Notes: generated by a model from the letters alone, not told the origin. A DNA stretch of 50,513 nt from Pseudomonadota bacterium (GCA_021805275.1 JAJZFQ010000230.1:1-50513); one strand, 5' to 3'. Counted from the stretch's first letter, positions 15,496 through 24,599 are shown. Made by a program: numbers and translations.

Positions 15496-16554
15496 ATGAG
15501 CGCTCCCCTGGTCGTTCAGCCGAAACCGTATCTGGTCGCCCTCGAGGGCGGCAGAACGTACTTCTGGTGCGCGTGCGGGCGTTCAAAAAAGCAACCGTTC
15601 TGCGACGGCTCGCACGCCGGCACCGGCATCGAGCCGCGCCGCTGCGTCGCTGCGCGCAGCGAAGAGGTGCTGCTCTGCGGTTGCAAACACACGCGTGAGC
15701 CGCCGTTTTGCGACGGTACTCATAACGGTCTGCCCGGAGGGTGCCCGCTCGACGATCCGGACAGTCCCGCCAACCGCGCCATCGCCTGGGTCACCGAAAC
15801 GGATGGCTCGCGGCGGTGGCTGGATGGCCGGTGCCACGTCATCTGCGCCGATCTGACCGTGCATGAGCGCCGGGGAAGCCTGCGCTACTGCCGCATCGTC
15901 GGGCCTGAGTCCGGCGCGGTGCACCAGGCCCAATTTCTGCTCGAGGCCGAAGGCGAGTGCACGCCCGCCGTCTCGGTCGGATCGAGCGACGCCATCCTGT
16001 TCGTGACCTCCGGCAGTGGCGAGGCCGTCATCTGCGGGCGGCGCTTTCCGGTGCAAGCCACCGACGGGGTCTATGTGCGAGCGGGTGAGGTGCTGCAGCT
16101 CGCGCCGCGCAGCGGCGAGACACTCAAGGTGTTCCTGCTGGCCTCGCCGCCCGCGGAGCTCGAGTGGCCTACCCGGGTGCCCAGCAATTTCGCCGACCAG
16201 CACCCCCAGCGCGTGGTCGCGGTGGATGCGGCCGAGCGGACCGCGATGGGTCCGCGCTACTTCCAGCTGCTGGTCGACAAACGGATCGGCTCGCAGGCGG
16301 TGACCCAGTTCATCGGGCACATCCCGCAGTCCAAGGCCGCCGCGCACCGCCACCTCTACGAGGAGACGCTCATCGTGCTCGCCGGTCGCGGCTGCATGTG
16401 GACCGAAACGCGCCGGACGTCGGTGGGTCCGGGCGAGGTGATTTTCCTGCCACGCAAGCAACTGCACTCCCTGCAGGCCACCGAGGCCGACGGACTGTTC
16501 GTCGTCGGTGTGATCTGTCCAGGCGACAATCCCAGCATCAATTATTACGACTGA
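15496..16554 (+). CDS. Double CDGSH iron-sulfur domain fused to a bicupin
   Basis: The 352-residue protein starts with two complete CDGSH signatures. The first runs from Cys25 through Cys27 and Cys36 to His40, and the second from Cys61 through Cys63 and Cys72 to His76; each supplies the 3Cys-1His ligands of a [2Fe-2S] cluster. From about residue 120 come two cupin barrels. The first lacks the HxH metal motif. The second has AAHRHLYEETLIVLAGRG near 281-299 and a His in QLHSLQ near 324, so it can bind a metal. This could be a redox-coupled dioxygenase or a metal sensor-enzyme; the substrate is unknown. It is followed by a TonB receptor 55 bases later, in the same direction. Confidence 0.85.
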   Translation: MSAPLVVQPKPYLVALEGGRTYFWCACGRSKKQPFCDGSHAGTGIEPRRCVAARSEEVLLCGCKHTREPPFCDGTHNGLPGGCPLDDPDSPANRAIAWVTETDGSRRWLDGRCHVICADLTVHERRGSLRYCRIVGPESGAVHQAQFLLEAEGECTPAVSVGSSDAILFVTSGSGEAVICGRRFPVQATDGVYVRAGEVLQLAPRSGETLKVFLLASPPAELEWPTRVPSNFADQHPQRVVAVDAAERTAMGPRYFQLLVDKRIGSQAVTQFIGHIPQSKAAAHRHLYEETLIVLAGRGCMWTETRRTSVGPGEVIFLPRKQLHSLQATEADGLFVVGVICPGDNPSINYYD

Positions 16555-16609
16555 ACGGGACCGTGCCTCGCGCGGGCCCGCATACAAAATACGTTACGGG
16601 GGATCCATC

Positions 16610-18997
16610 GTGTCCAACTCTGCCCGCACTCCGGTCTCGCTGCTGGTCTCCTCCATCCTCACTGTGGCGGCCCTCGCGGCACCTCCTGCGCTCGCCGCCC
16701 CGCCAGGGGCCCACTCGAACAAGGCTGCACGCGCCTCGGCCGGCAGCTCGGTGATCCGAACCGGCGCACTGCGGGAGGTCGTTGTCACGGCAACCAAGCT
16801 CGGCGCGGCCGACTTGATCAACGTGCCTGCCTCGATCCAGGCGATCACCGGCGCCTCGCTGCAGCGGGAGGACGCATCGGGAATCATGAGCATCGCTGGG
16901 CAGATTCCGGGGCTGGCCGTTCAGACCCTCGGACCCGGTGACCGCCGCTACATCATCCGCGGCATCAACTCGACGGGCGCCTCGACGGTCGGGGTCTACT
17001 ACGGCGAGGCGGTAGTCACCCAGGGCAACAGCGACGACGGCGGTGGCTTCCAACCGGACATCCGCGTCTACGACATGAACCGCATCGAGGTGCTGCGCGG
17101 CCCGCAGGGAACCCTCTACGGCGCAAGCTCGATGAGCGGCACGATCCGGTTCATTCCGAATGAGCCGGTGCTCGACCGCACCAAGGGCTACGTGACCCTC
17201 GAGGACTCCACCACGCAGCATGCCGGCAACAACTACAACGTGAACGGCATGCTGAACCTGCCGATCATCAACGACGTCCTCGCGCTGCGCATCGTCGGTT
17301 GGAAACTCTATGACAGCGGCTACGTGAACCAGATCCGCGTCGGCGCCGGTGTCACCTCGCTCGTCAACGGCGTATCGGTCCCGGTCGCGCCGCTCGGTTT
17401 CCTGAAAGGGGTCAATTACGACGAGGTCGGCGGCGGACGGGCGATCCTGCGCTATCGGCCGAGTGAAAATCTGACCATCGACTTCAATTACACGGCGCAG
17501 AGCGAGCATTCGGGCGGCTCATCGCGCTGGACGCCACCCGGCGTGCAGGCGTTCGCCGGGGGCACCATACCGCCAGTGACCGGTTGCGACCTGTGCAATA
17601 CCGATGTGACGCAGAGTCCGTGGTCGGACAACATCAAGGTCTACGGCATGACCCTGAAGTGGCGCACGAAGCTCGGCAAGCTCACCTTCACCGACAATCA
17701 GTTCAACCGCAAGACCGGGTTTACGTTCGACTCCACGCCGATTCTCGTCTCGTTCGCCGTGCCGATTCCGGCGGAGACACTTGAGCCGCGCGACCGTAAG
17801 TCGAATTCGAGCGAGGTGCGCTTCGCGACCACGCTCGACTCACCCGTCAACTTCGTCGTCGGCGCGTTCCGGCAGCAGACCAGCACGAACCTCGCCGTGG
17901 ACGTGCTCACGACCGATGCGATGGGGCTCGTGACCGGTCCATTCAGCAGCGCGAATAGTGCCGACGCGCTCAACTATCCCGGTGTCGGCGACACATTCTT
18001 CGGTCGCACCGATCACCGCGAGACCCAGCAGTGGGCGGGTTTCGGACAGGCGACATGGAAGATCACCGATCGATGGACGGCCGAGGCCGGTGCGCGCTAT
18101 TTCACGGAGAACCTCAGCGGCTACCAGGTCCAGACGCATCCGTTCGGCGGCTTCCCGCCGGGGACCCCGAGCGACGTGCCGATCTATGACCCCAACGAGA
18201 GTTTCAACAAGGTCACCTGGATGGGCAACCTCAGTTACCGGCTCGGACCCCAGGCGCTGCTCTACGCAACGGTGGCGACGGGATTCCGCGGCGGTGGCCT
18301 GAACAGCCTGAGCGAGCCGTTCGAGCCGGTGCCGAAGGCCTATGCCCCGGATTCGCTGACCAATTACGAGCTCGGCGTCAAAGGGAGCCTGCTCAGCGGC
18401 TACCTGCAGTACCAGCTCGATGGATATCTGATTCACTGGAACAACATTCAAGTGCAGCTGACCACGCCGGACGGCGCGTTCGTCTACCAGGGCAACGCCG
18501 GCCAGGCGGAGGTGAAGGGCGCGGAATTCCAGCTCAAGGCCCGCCCGGTCCGCTACCTGACCGCGACGCTCGCCGGCTCCTACCAGGATGCCTATCTCAC
18601 TCAGGGCGCGAGTGTGCTGCAGAAACAGCTCAATCCCACCCTCGGGGTCAGCGGGGATAAGATTCCGAACGTGCCGGACTTGCAGTTCAACGCGCAGCTC
18701 GATTACACCCGCCCCCTGGTCGGAAGCTGGATCGGCAGCATCGGCACGAGCGTGACGTACCGCGGGGGGGTGAACTCCTACTTTGCCTCCAATCCGTTCA
18801 ACCTGGCGTTGAAGTCCTACGCGCTGTGGAACCTGCGCGCCGGGGCGATCTACCGCCACTGGTCCGTGACCCTGTTCGCGCACAACCTCAGCAACGAGCG
18901 TGCGCAGGTATCGGCGATCAACTCGACGCAGGATCCACATGCGCTGCTGACGGTTCAGCCGCGGACGATCGGCATTACCGTCACCCGGCGCTTCTGA
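16610..18997 (+). CDS. TonB-dependent outer-membrane receptor
   Basis: The 795-residue product begins with a signal peptide (hydrophobic to about residue 28, ending ALAAPP), then a TonB-box-like stretch EVVVTAT near 60, the plug domain (ASIQAITGASL, YIIRGINSTG, RIEVLRGPQGTLYGASSMSGTIRFI to about residue 185) and a 22-strand barrel ending in the terminal Phe typical of outer-membrane proteins. The start is GTG with GGGGGA about eight bases upstream. TonB receptors of this type in catabolic loci import bulky or scarce organic compounds, not only iron chelates. It lies six bases before the amino-acid permease start, so the pair would carry one substrate across both membranes (inference). Confidence 0.95.
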   Translation: MSNSARTPVSLLVSSILTVAALAAPPALAAPPGAHSNKAARASAGSSVIRTGALREVVVTATKLGAADLINVPASIQAITGASLQREDASGIMSIAGQIPGLAVQTLGPGDRRYIIRGINSTGASTVGVYYGEAVVTQGNSDDGGGFQPDIRVYDMNRIEVLRGPQGTLYGASSMSGTIRFIPNEPVLDRTKGYVTLEDSTTQHAGNNYNVNGMLNLPIINDVLALRIVGWKLYDSGYVNQIRVGAGVTSLVNGVSVPVAPLGFLKGVNYDEVGGGRAILRYRPSENLTIDFNYTAQSEHSGGSSRWTPPGVQAFAGGTIPPVTGCDLCNTDVTQSPWSDNIKVYGMTLKWRTKLGKLTFTDNQFNRKTGFTFDSTPILVSFAVPIPAETLEPRDRKSNSSEVRFATTLDSPVNFVVGAFRQQTSTNLAVDVLTTDAMGLVTGPFSSANSADALNYPGVGDTFFGRTDHRETQQWAGFGQATWKITDRWTAEAGARYFTENLSGYQVQTHPFGGFPPGTPSDVPIYDPNESFNKVTWMGNLSYRLGPQALLYATVATGFRGGGLNSLSEPFEPVPKAYAPDSLTNYELGVKGSLLSGYLQYQLDGYLIHWNNIQVQLTTPDGAFVYQGNAGQAEVKGAEFQLKARPVRYLTATLAGSYQDAYLTQGASVLQKQLNPTLGVSGDKIPNVPDLQFNAQLDYTRPLVGSWIGSIGTSVTYRGGVNSYFASNPFNLALKSYALWNLRAGAIYRHWSVTLFAHNLSNERAQVSAINSTQDPHALLTVQPRTIGITVTRRF

Positions 18998-19003
18998 GGT
19001 TCT

Positions 19004-20410
19004 GTGGAGAGTTCAGAACAGGGGGTTCCAGCGCAGCGTGAAAGCGGACTGCACCGCAGCCTGAGCAAGGCGCAGGTGGTGATGATCGGCCTCGGTGGCG
19101 CCATTGGAACCGGGCTGTTCATGGGCAGCGGGCTGGCGGTGGGGTATGCCGGCCCAGCGGTGATCGTGAGCTACATCCTCGCCGGGTTCGTCGCGCTGGT
19201 CATGGTCTTCAGCCTCTCGGAGATGGCGGTCGTGCACCCGACCGCCGGCTCCTTCGGCATCTACGCCGAGACATACCTCAATCCCTGGGCGGGATTCGTC
19301 GTGCGCTACACGTACTGGATTTCCCAGGTCATCGCCATCGGCGGGGAGGCGGTGGCCGCGGGTCTGTACATGCGCTACTGGTTCCCCGGCATGCCCGTGT
19401 GGGTCTGGGCACTCAGCTTCTGCCTGGTCATGCTGTACTTCAATTCCCGCTCGGTCGGGAACTTCGGAACGGTGGAGTCCTGGTTCGCCCTGATCAAGGT
19501 CGTCGCGATCGTGCTGTTCATCGTACTCGGGATCGTCAGCATCCTCGGGATCGGCCGGCCGGCCGTCGGCTTGCATAACCTCACGGGCCTGCCCGGTGGC
19601 TTCCTGCCGAAGGGGCTGGCGGGATTGTGGATGGCGGTCACCGTGGGCATATTCTCCTTCAACGGCATCGAAGTCATCGCCGTCACCTCCGGGGAGACGA
19701 AGAACCCCCGGGTCGCCATTCCCGCGGCTCTGCGCAGCATGGTGCTGCGCCTGTTTCTGTTCTACGTCCTGGCTATCGTGGTCATTGTGACGACCATCCC
19801 GTGGACGGATACCGGCGTTGCGGTCGTCTCGCAGAGTCCGTTCGTCACGGTATTCCAGTATTCCGGCATTCGCGACGCCGCTGGCATCATGAACTTCGTG
19901 GTCATCAGCGCCGCGCTGTCCAGTATGAACACCAACGTCTACCTGTGCGCGCGCATGCTCTTCTCGCTGTCCCGCGGTGGTTATGCTCCACGCCGACTGG
20001 GAGAGCTGTCCGGGCACGGCAGCCCGGTCGCCGCCATCGTCGTGTCGGGAGTCGGCGTGCTGATCTCGGCGACGGTCTCGATGTTCACGCCGAACGCGTA
20101 CGCGGATCTGTTCGGGGTTGCGCTCTTCGCGGCCATCCTGGTGTGGATGTTCATTCTCGTGTGCCATCTGAGCTTCCGTCGCCGCAATCGCACGACCGAC
20201 CTGCCGGTGCGCATGCCATTCTTCCCGTGGATGCAGTACGCCGGGCTCGCGATGCTCGCGGCGATCCTCGTCACCATGGGCTTCACTCCGGCACTCAACC
20301 TCTCGTGGGTCTACGGCGTCCCTTGGGTTTTGACGATTTCCATAGCCTATTTCGTGTGGCGTGCCCGCAGTCGCGCGCGCGCGGCACGTGCGGCGCAGGC
20401 GCCGGCCTGA
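19004..20410 (+). CDS. APC-superfamily amino-acid permease
   Basis: The 468-residue protein has about twelve membrane spans and the amino-acid/GABA permease signature at the first one: LSKAQVVMIGLGGAIGTGLFMGSG near residues 21-44. A second landmark is FSFNGIEVIAVTSGETKNPRVAIP near 222, the substrate/antiport region of the AAT family. The start is GTG with GAGG four bases upstream, directly after the TonB receptor stop. The C-terminal tail is Arg-rich and cytoplasmic. Substrates of the AAT family include aromatic amino acids, proline and GABA; the specificity here cannot be read. Two PLP enzymes follow, so an amino acid is likely. Confidence 0.92.
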   Translation: MESSEQGVPAQRESGLHRSLSKAQVVMIGLGGAIGTGLFMGSGLAVGYAGPAVIVSYILAGFVALVMVFSLSEMAVVHPTAGSFGIYAETYLNPWAGFVVRYTYWISQVIAIGGEAVAAGLYMRYWFPGMPVWVWALSFCLVMLYFNSRSVGNFGTVESWFALIKVVAIVLFIVLGIVSILGIGRPAVGLHNLTGLPGGFLPKGLAGLWMAVTVGIFSFNGIEVIAVTSGETKNPRVAIPAALRSMVLRLFLFYVLAIVVIVTTIPWTDTGVAVVSQSPFVTVFQYSGIRDAAGIMNFVVISAALSSMNTNVYLCARMLFSLSRGGYAPRRLGELSGHGSPVAAIVVSGVGVLISATVSMFTPNAYADLFGVALFAAILVWMFILVCHLSFRRRNRTTDLPVRMPFFPWMQYAGLAMLAAILVTMGFTPALNLSWVYGVPWVLTISIAYFVWRARSRARAARAAQAPA

Positions 20411-20452
20411 GTGACGATCGCGCTAGGATTGAATGCCGAGACGAGACCGAAG

Positions 20453-21610
20453 ATGATGAAGACCAACTTCGCAGCCCTGCGCCGCCGGTTTCCGGTTCTG
20501 GCGCACAAGACTTACCTCAACAGCGGATCGTACTGCGCGCTCGCCGATACCGTGCGCGAAGCGATCGGGGCCTACATGGACGATCGCCTTGCCGTCGGAG
20601 CCAACTGGGACGTCTGGATCACCAAGAACGAGTCCGTCCGATCGCTGATGGCGCAGCTGCTCGGCGTCACCCCGGATGAGATCGCCGTGACTGCTTCGGC
20701 CTCGGCGGGCATCAACGCGCTCGCCAGCGCATGCGAATTCAGCGGACCGCGACGCAAGGTCATCATCAGCGATTTCGAGTTTCCGACCAATGCCCAGATC
20801 TGGCATGCCCAGGAGAGCAAAGGGGCGCAGGTGGTGCACGTCCCGCGCGCGGCCGACGGCTACATTCCCCTCGAGCATTTCGAGCGCGTGATCGACGAGC
20901 ACACGCAGCTCGTTGCGGTGACGCACGTCTGCTTCCGCAACGGCGCGCGCCTCGATATCCCGGGAATCGTGAAACTCGCGCATGCCCGCGGCGCCCGCGT
21001 GCTGCTCGACACCTACCAGGCGATCGGCGCCCTGCAGCTCGATGCCAGGAGCCTCGGCGTCGACTTCATCGTCGGGGGCATGCTCAAGTACCTGCTCGGC
21101 ACCGCGGGCATCGGCTTCCTGTACGTGCGCAAGGAACTGGTCGAGTCCCTGACTCCGACGAACTCCGGTTGGTTTGCCCAGCAGGACATCGCGGCCATGG
21201 ATATCAGCGCCAACCGGCCTTCGCCGACCGCCCGCCGGTTCGAGGCTGGAACGCCCGCCGTGGTGAACTGCTACGCAGCGGAGGCGGGTCTGAAGATCGT
21301 TCTGGAAGCGGACCCGGCGCAGATCGAGACGCGGGTGCGGGCGCTGACCGCGCGCTGTCTGCAGCGGCTGGTCGAGATCGGCTGGCCGGCAGTGACGCCC
21401 CTCGACGATGCCCGGCGAGGTCCCATGGTGGCCGTGCCGACACGCGATCCGGCCGGACTGTTTGCCCACTTGATGGAGCAGGAAATCGTGACCTCCTTCC
21501 GCGACAACAACATCCGCGCCACCTGTCATTTCTACAATACGGACGAGGACATCGACCGCTTCGTTGCGGTGCTCGCCGGCCAGCGCGCGCGCTTCGCCCC
21601 GGCAGCGTGA
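20453..21610 (+). CDS. Class V (fold-type I) PLP enzyme, aminotransferase/kynureninase-like
   Basis: The product is 385 residues from ATG at 20453; a GTG at 20411, abutting the permease stop, would add 14 residues. The fold-type I marks are TASASAGINALA near residue 80, VTHVCFRNGARLDIPGI near 158, the PLP-binding Asp in VLLDTYQAIGALQLD near 183 and the Schiff-base Lys in GGMLKYLLGTAG near 212. Class V members include cysteine desulfurase, isopenicillin N epimerase and kynureninase. The pattern around the Lys does not match the cysteine desulfurase active-site loop, and no catalytic Cys loop is evident near 320-340. A lyase, epimerase or kynureninase-like reaction on an imported amino acid is inferred. 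Confidence 0.85.
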   Translation: MMKTNFAALRRRFPVLAHKTYLNSGSYCALADTVREAIGAYMDDRLAVGANWDVWITKNESVRSLMAQLLGVTPDEIAVTASASAGINALASACEFSGPRRKVIISDFEFPTNAQIWHAQESKGAQVVHVPRAADGYIPLEHFERVIDEHTQLVAVTHVCFRNGARLDIPGIVKLAHARGARVLLDTYQAIGALQLDARSLGVDFIVGGMLKYLLGTAGIGFLYVRKELVESLTPTNSGWFAQQDIAAMDISANRPSPTARRFEAGTPAVVNCYAAEAGLKIVLEADPAQIETRVRALTARCLQRLVEIGWPAVTPLDDARRGPMVAVPTRDPAGLFAHLMEQEIVTSFRDNNIRATCHFYNTDEDIDRFVAVLAGQRARFAPAA

Positions 21611-21626
21611 CCGGCGACCGCTCGCA

Positions 21627-21644
21627 TTAGGGCAGCCGGCCTAA
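21627..21644. promoter_or_regulatory. Inverted repeat TTAGG-N8-CCTAA, copy 2
   Basis: TTAGG (21627-21631) and CCTAA (21640-21644) flank eight bases, with the same outer A on each side as copy 1 at 15432. It sits in the 115-base gap between the two PLP-enzyme genes, 82 bases before the second start. A further half-like CCTAAG lies at 21672-21677. Confidence 0.5.
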
Positions 21645-21725
21645 AAGTCGCCCGTGGCGTGTGTGGCGTGCGCCTAAGATGATTCACCGCCAGCGCGCGG
21701 CGGCCGACAGCTGAGATTTAAACCC

Positions 21726-22997
21726 ATGGCCATCGATCCGATTCGGCACGAGACGTTTCCGGTGGAGGCGCTGCGCGCGGAATTTCCTGCCCTGCAGAAC
21801 GCACCGTCAACGGTGTTCTTCGACAACGCCGCCGGTGCACAGGTGCCGGGGCGGGTCCTGGATGCGGTCAATCGACACCTGCTCGAGCACAACGTGCAGC
21901 GTGGTGGTCGATATCCCCAAAGTCTCGCGGTGGACGCGACGATCGCTCGCGCACGCGTGCACGTCGCGGCATTCCTCAACGCTCGGCGGCCCGAGGAGAT
22001 CGCGTTCGGTATGAACGCCACGTCGTTCATCCGCACCGTGAGCCTGGCAATCGGTCAGATGCTCGGTAAGCGCGACGAGATCATAGTGACGGATCTGGAT
22101 CACGAAGCGAACGTGGCGACCTGGCTGGCGCTGCAGGGCACGGGGGCGCAGATCCGCTGGTGGCGCATGCGCGAGGACGGACGGCTGCATCCCGATGATC
22201 TGCGTCCACTGCTGGGTGCGAGGACGCGCCTCGTGGCCTGCACTTTGGCGTCGAATGCATTGGGCAGCCTCGTCGAGGTGCGTACCGTCGCTGAACTGGC
22301 CCACGCAGCGGGCGCAGAGCTGTTCGTTGACGCGGTGCATTACGGACCACACGGTCCGATCGACGTGCAGGCCCTCGGGTGCGATTATCTGGTCTGTTCC
22401 GGGTACAAGATCTTCGCGCCCCACATGGGCTTCCTGTGGGGCCGCTACGCCGCGCTCGTGGCATTGCCGACCTTCCGCGAGGATTTCATACCCGATGAGC
22501 CGCCCGGGAAAATCGAGGCAGGAACCTTCATTTACGAGAATGTCGCGGGCATGGCCGCCGCAGTGGACTATCTGGGGGCGCTCGGCCGGCGGCTCGCGGG
22601 ACAACCGGGCGATCCGGAGCCGGACGGTCTGCAGAAGGATTGCCGCCTCGCCATGCAGGGCATTCAGGCGTACGAACGGACGCTATCGAGCGCGTTGCTC
22701 GACATGCTGCATGCACGCAGAGCGGTGATCTATGGCATTGCCGATGCCTCGCGGGTGAACGAGCGTGTGCCCACGGTTTGCTTCAACCTCCCGGGCAGAT
22801 CGCCCGCCGAGGTGGTGACGGCGGCAGCCGATGCGGGCATCGGCATCCGCGACGGACACATGTACGCTCCGCGGCTCATGCGGCGGCTCGGCCTGGCGCT
22901 CGAGACCGGCGCGGTGCGCGTCTCCCTCTCGCATTACAACACGCTCGAGGAAATCGACCGACTCGATGCCGTTCTCGAGCGGCTGACCGCCGGCTGA
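21726..22997 (+). CDS. Cysteine desulfurase-like class V PLP enzyme
   Basis: The 423-residue protein resembles the 'cysteine desulfurase-like' branch of class V enzymes. TVFFDNAAGAQVP near residue 28, NATSFIRTVSLAIG near 97, DLDHEANVATW near 121, the PLP Asp in LFVDAVHYGPHGPID near 199 and the Lys in VCSGYKIFAPHMGFLWG near 228 are visible. An insert of about 20 residues near 285-305 (RLAGQPGDPEPDG region) is usual for this branch. Whether it releases sulfur is uncertain, as no Cys sits where the desulfurase loop would be. Together with the preceding PLP gene and the permease it suggests a two-step amino-acid breakdown. The start ATG has only a weak ribosome site. Confidence 0.85.
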   Translation: MAIDPIRHETFPVEALRAEFPALQNAPSTVFFDNAAGAQVPGRVLDAVNRHLLEHNVQRGGRYPQSLAVDATIARARVHVAAFLNARRPEEIAFGMNATSFIRTVSLAIGQMLGKRDEIIVTDLDHEANVATWLALQGTGAQIRWWRMREDGRLHPDDLRPLLGARTRLVACTLASNALGSLVEVRTVAELAHAAGAELFVDAVHYGPHGPIDVQALGCDYLVCSGYKIFAPHMGFLWGRYAALVALPTFREDFIPDEPPGKIEAGTFIYENVAGMAAAVDYLGALGRRLAGQPGDPEPDGLQKDCRLAMQGIQAYERTLSSALLDMLHARRAVIYGIADASRVNERVPTVCFNLPGRSPAEVVTAAADAGIGIRDGHMYAPRLMRRLGLALETGAVRVSLSHYNTLEEIDRLDAVLERLTAG

Positions 22998-23018
22998 GGC
23001 CGGACGATGCCTGTCCCG

Positions 23019-23975
23019 TCAGCCGAGAACGCCGTCGGGCCCGCGGCGCAGCCGGTGCGCGTGGGTCGGCAGCGGGGCGCCGGACTGCTCGGCGAGTGAG
23101 ACGCCATGCGGCCATTCGGGCGGTGCGATCGCGACGTAGCGGGCAAATCCGCCCGTGCCGCCGGCGAACTTCGCAAAGCCGATGGTGATCAGCGCACCGC
23201 TCTCGGGCACCTGGTCGAGGTGCGCGACCCCCTCGGCCTGGGCAAAGTTGTGTTCCAGGAGCCACTTCTCCCCGACGAAGCGCGGCGCGGTGTTGTCGGT
23301 GTCGAGCGGCTCGTGGCCGTGCATCAGGATGCGCCGCTTCAAATGCAGGTATTTGAGGGTGTCGAGCGCCACGCCGGGAAACGGCTGGCGCGTGAATCGC
23401 TGCGGATCATGCCAGTGCTTGTACCAATCCGAACGGAACATGACCACCGAGCCTGCAGGAACCGCGCCGTGGCGCCGTTCCCACTCCTGTACGTCGGCCA
23501 CCTTGGCTTGGTAGCCCGGGTCGCTCGCGACCTGCGGTGCGACGTTGATCGACACCAGCGGACGCAGCGCGACCGTCGGCGGAACGTCGCTGATCATCGC
23601 GCCGTGATCGTTCATGTGTGCCGGCGGTCCGTATTGAGTGCCGATGTGATCCATGGGCAGGTTGTACGCTGTGATCGCAACGCCTTCGCGGGCGTAGGTG
23701 AACGGATCGCCCGCGTGGATCATGCCCGGGATCGACACACCGGCCACTGCGGCGGCGACGGTAAAGTCCTTGAAGCCCTCGCCGATGGGACCGCCAGGGG
23801 CCATGGCGTGGGTCAGGTCGATGTATTTGCAGTGCTTCAGAACCGTCGCGTAGAAGCCCCAGAGCGAACTGCCCGGCGCATCCCGTTGCGCGCCGCGCGC
23901 CTCCGGCAGGCCTGCCAGCAGCAATGTCGAATTCAACAGGTGGCGTCTGGAAATCGTGCGCGACGGGTCCGACAT
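23019..23975 (-). CDS. Tat-exported cyclase-family protein with altered metal motif
   Basis: The 318-residue product starts with a twin-arginine signal: SRRHLLNSTLLLAGLP from about residue 8, with Ala-Arg-Gly-Ala near 32. I chose ATG at 23975 because this places the Arg pair near the N terminus and GGAG lies upstream; the frame is open to 24053. The body is of the cyclase family (KYIDLTHAMAPGG near 55, PAGSVVMFRSDWYKHW near 178, QVPESGALITIGFAKFAGG near 272). The metal motif, normally HxGTHxDxPxH, reads DHIGTQYGPPAHM near 118, so the second His is Gln and the Asp is Gly. Activity is therefore doubtful or uses other ligands. It converges with the PLP gene, 21 bases away. Confidence 0.8.
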   Translation of the reverse strand: MSDPSRTISRRHLLNSTLLLAGLPEARGAQRDAPGSSLWGFYATVLKHCKYIDLTHAMAPGGPIGEGFKDFTVAAAVAGVSIPGMIHAGDPFTYAREGVAITAYNLPMDHIGTQYGPPAHMNDHGAMISDVPPTVALRPLVSINVAPQVASDPGYQAKVADVQEWERRHGAVPAGSVVMFRSDWYKHWHDPQRFTRQPFPGVALDTLKYLHLKRRILMHGHEPLDTDNTAPRFVGEKWLLEHNFAQAEGVAHLDQVPESGALITIGFAKFAGGTGGFARYVAIAPPEWPHGVSLAEQSGAPLPTHAHRLRRGPDGVLG

Positions 23976-24238
23976 GATGGCAGGAACTCCGTGTTGGATT
24001 GGAGAAGCATGAGAGCGTAACAGCAGCGCCAGGCCGGCGTCACATATTTTCACGGCGCCGTCACCGCACGCAGGACAGCGCCAACGGGTGCATTGTGGCC
24101 AATCATGCCTGCCGACAGATTGTTGCCCATGATCGCGGCTGCTCGCTACAATCGTGCCGGTCCGGCGTCACCGCAGGGGAGGGTGCCCCGGCGAGAGCTC
24201 ACATTCTCTGGAGGCGGAACGCGGCGTCCGAACACACT

Positions 24239-24511
24239 ATGGTCACTGCTATGATCCTGATCAACGTCGAACCGTCGCGGACCGCCGCGGTGGCACAGAC
24301 TCTGAGCGAATCACCCGGCGTCTCGGAGGTTTACTCCGTGGCGGGAAAATTCGATTTGGTTGCGGTGGTGCGCGTGCGGGAGAACGAGCAGTTGGCCGAT
24401 CTCGTTGCGCAGACGGTTCGCGGCATCGAGGGAGTGACCCGTACGGAGACTCTCATCGCCTTTCGCGCGTACTCCCGCTACGATCTGGTGAGTCTGTTCA
24501 GCCTCGACTGA
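24239..24511 (+). CDS. Stand-alone Lrp/AsnC ligand-binding (RAM) domain protein
   Basis: The 90-residue product is a complete ACT-like RAM domain without the N-terminal helix-turn-helix of Lrp. AMILINVEPSRTAAVAQTL, VSEVYSVAGKFDLVAVVRV and GVTRTETLIAF follow the usual beta-alpha-beta-beta-alpha-beta order, including the GxxD-type ligand loop (GKFDLV near residue 36). The ATG at 24239 is used; ATG at 24251 is possible, and GGAGG lies 22 bases before the first. Such proteins bind amino acids and may form rings or pair with full Lrp proteins. It is divergent from the Tat-cyclase gene with a 263-base gap that holds no other gene. Confidence 0.85.
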   Translation: MVTAMILINVEPSRTAAVAQTLSESPGVSEVYSVAGKFDLVAVVRVRENEQLADLVAQTVRGIEGVTRTETLIAFRAYSRYDLVSLFSLD

Positions 24512-24599
24512 AGCGGACCTCCGGCAGACAGTGCGCCCGCAACGGCGCCGCCGCTCGTTGCGGTCCCAGATGGCGACGGGAGCGGCGCCCATCCGTCAA

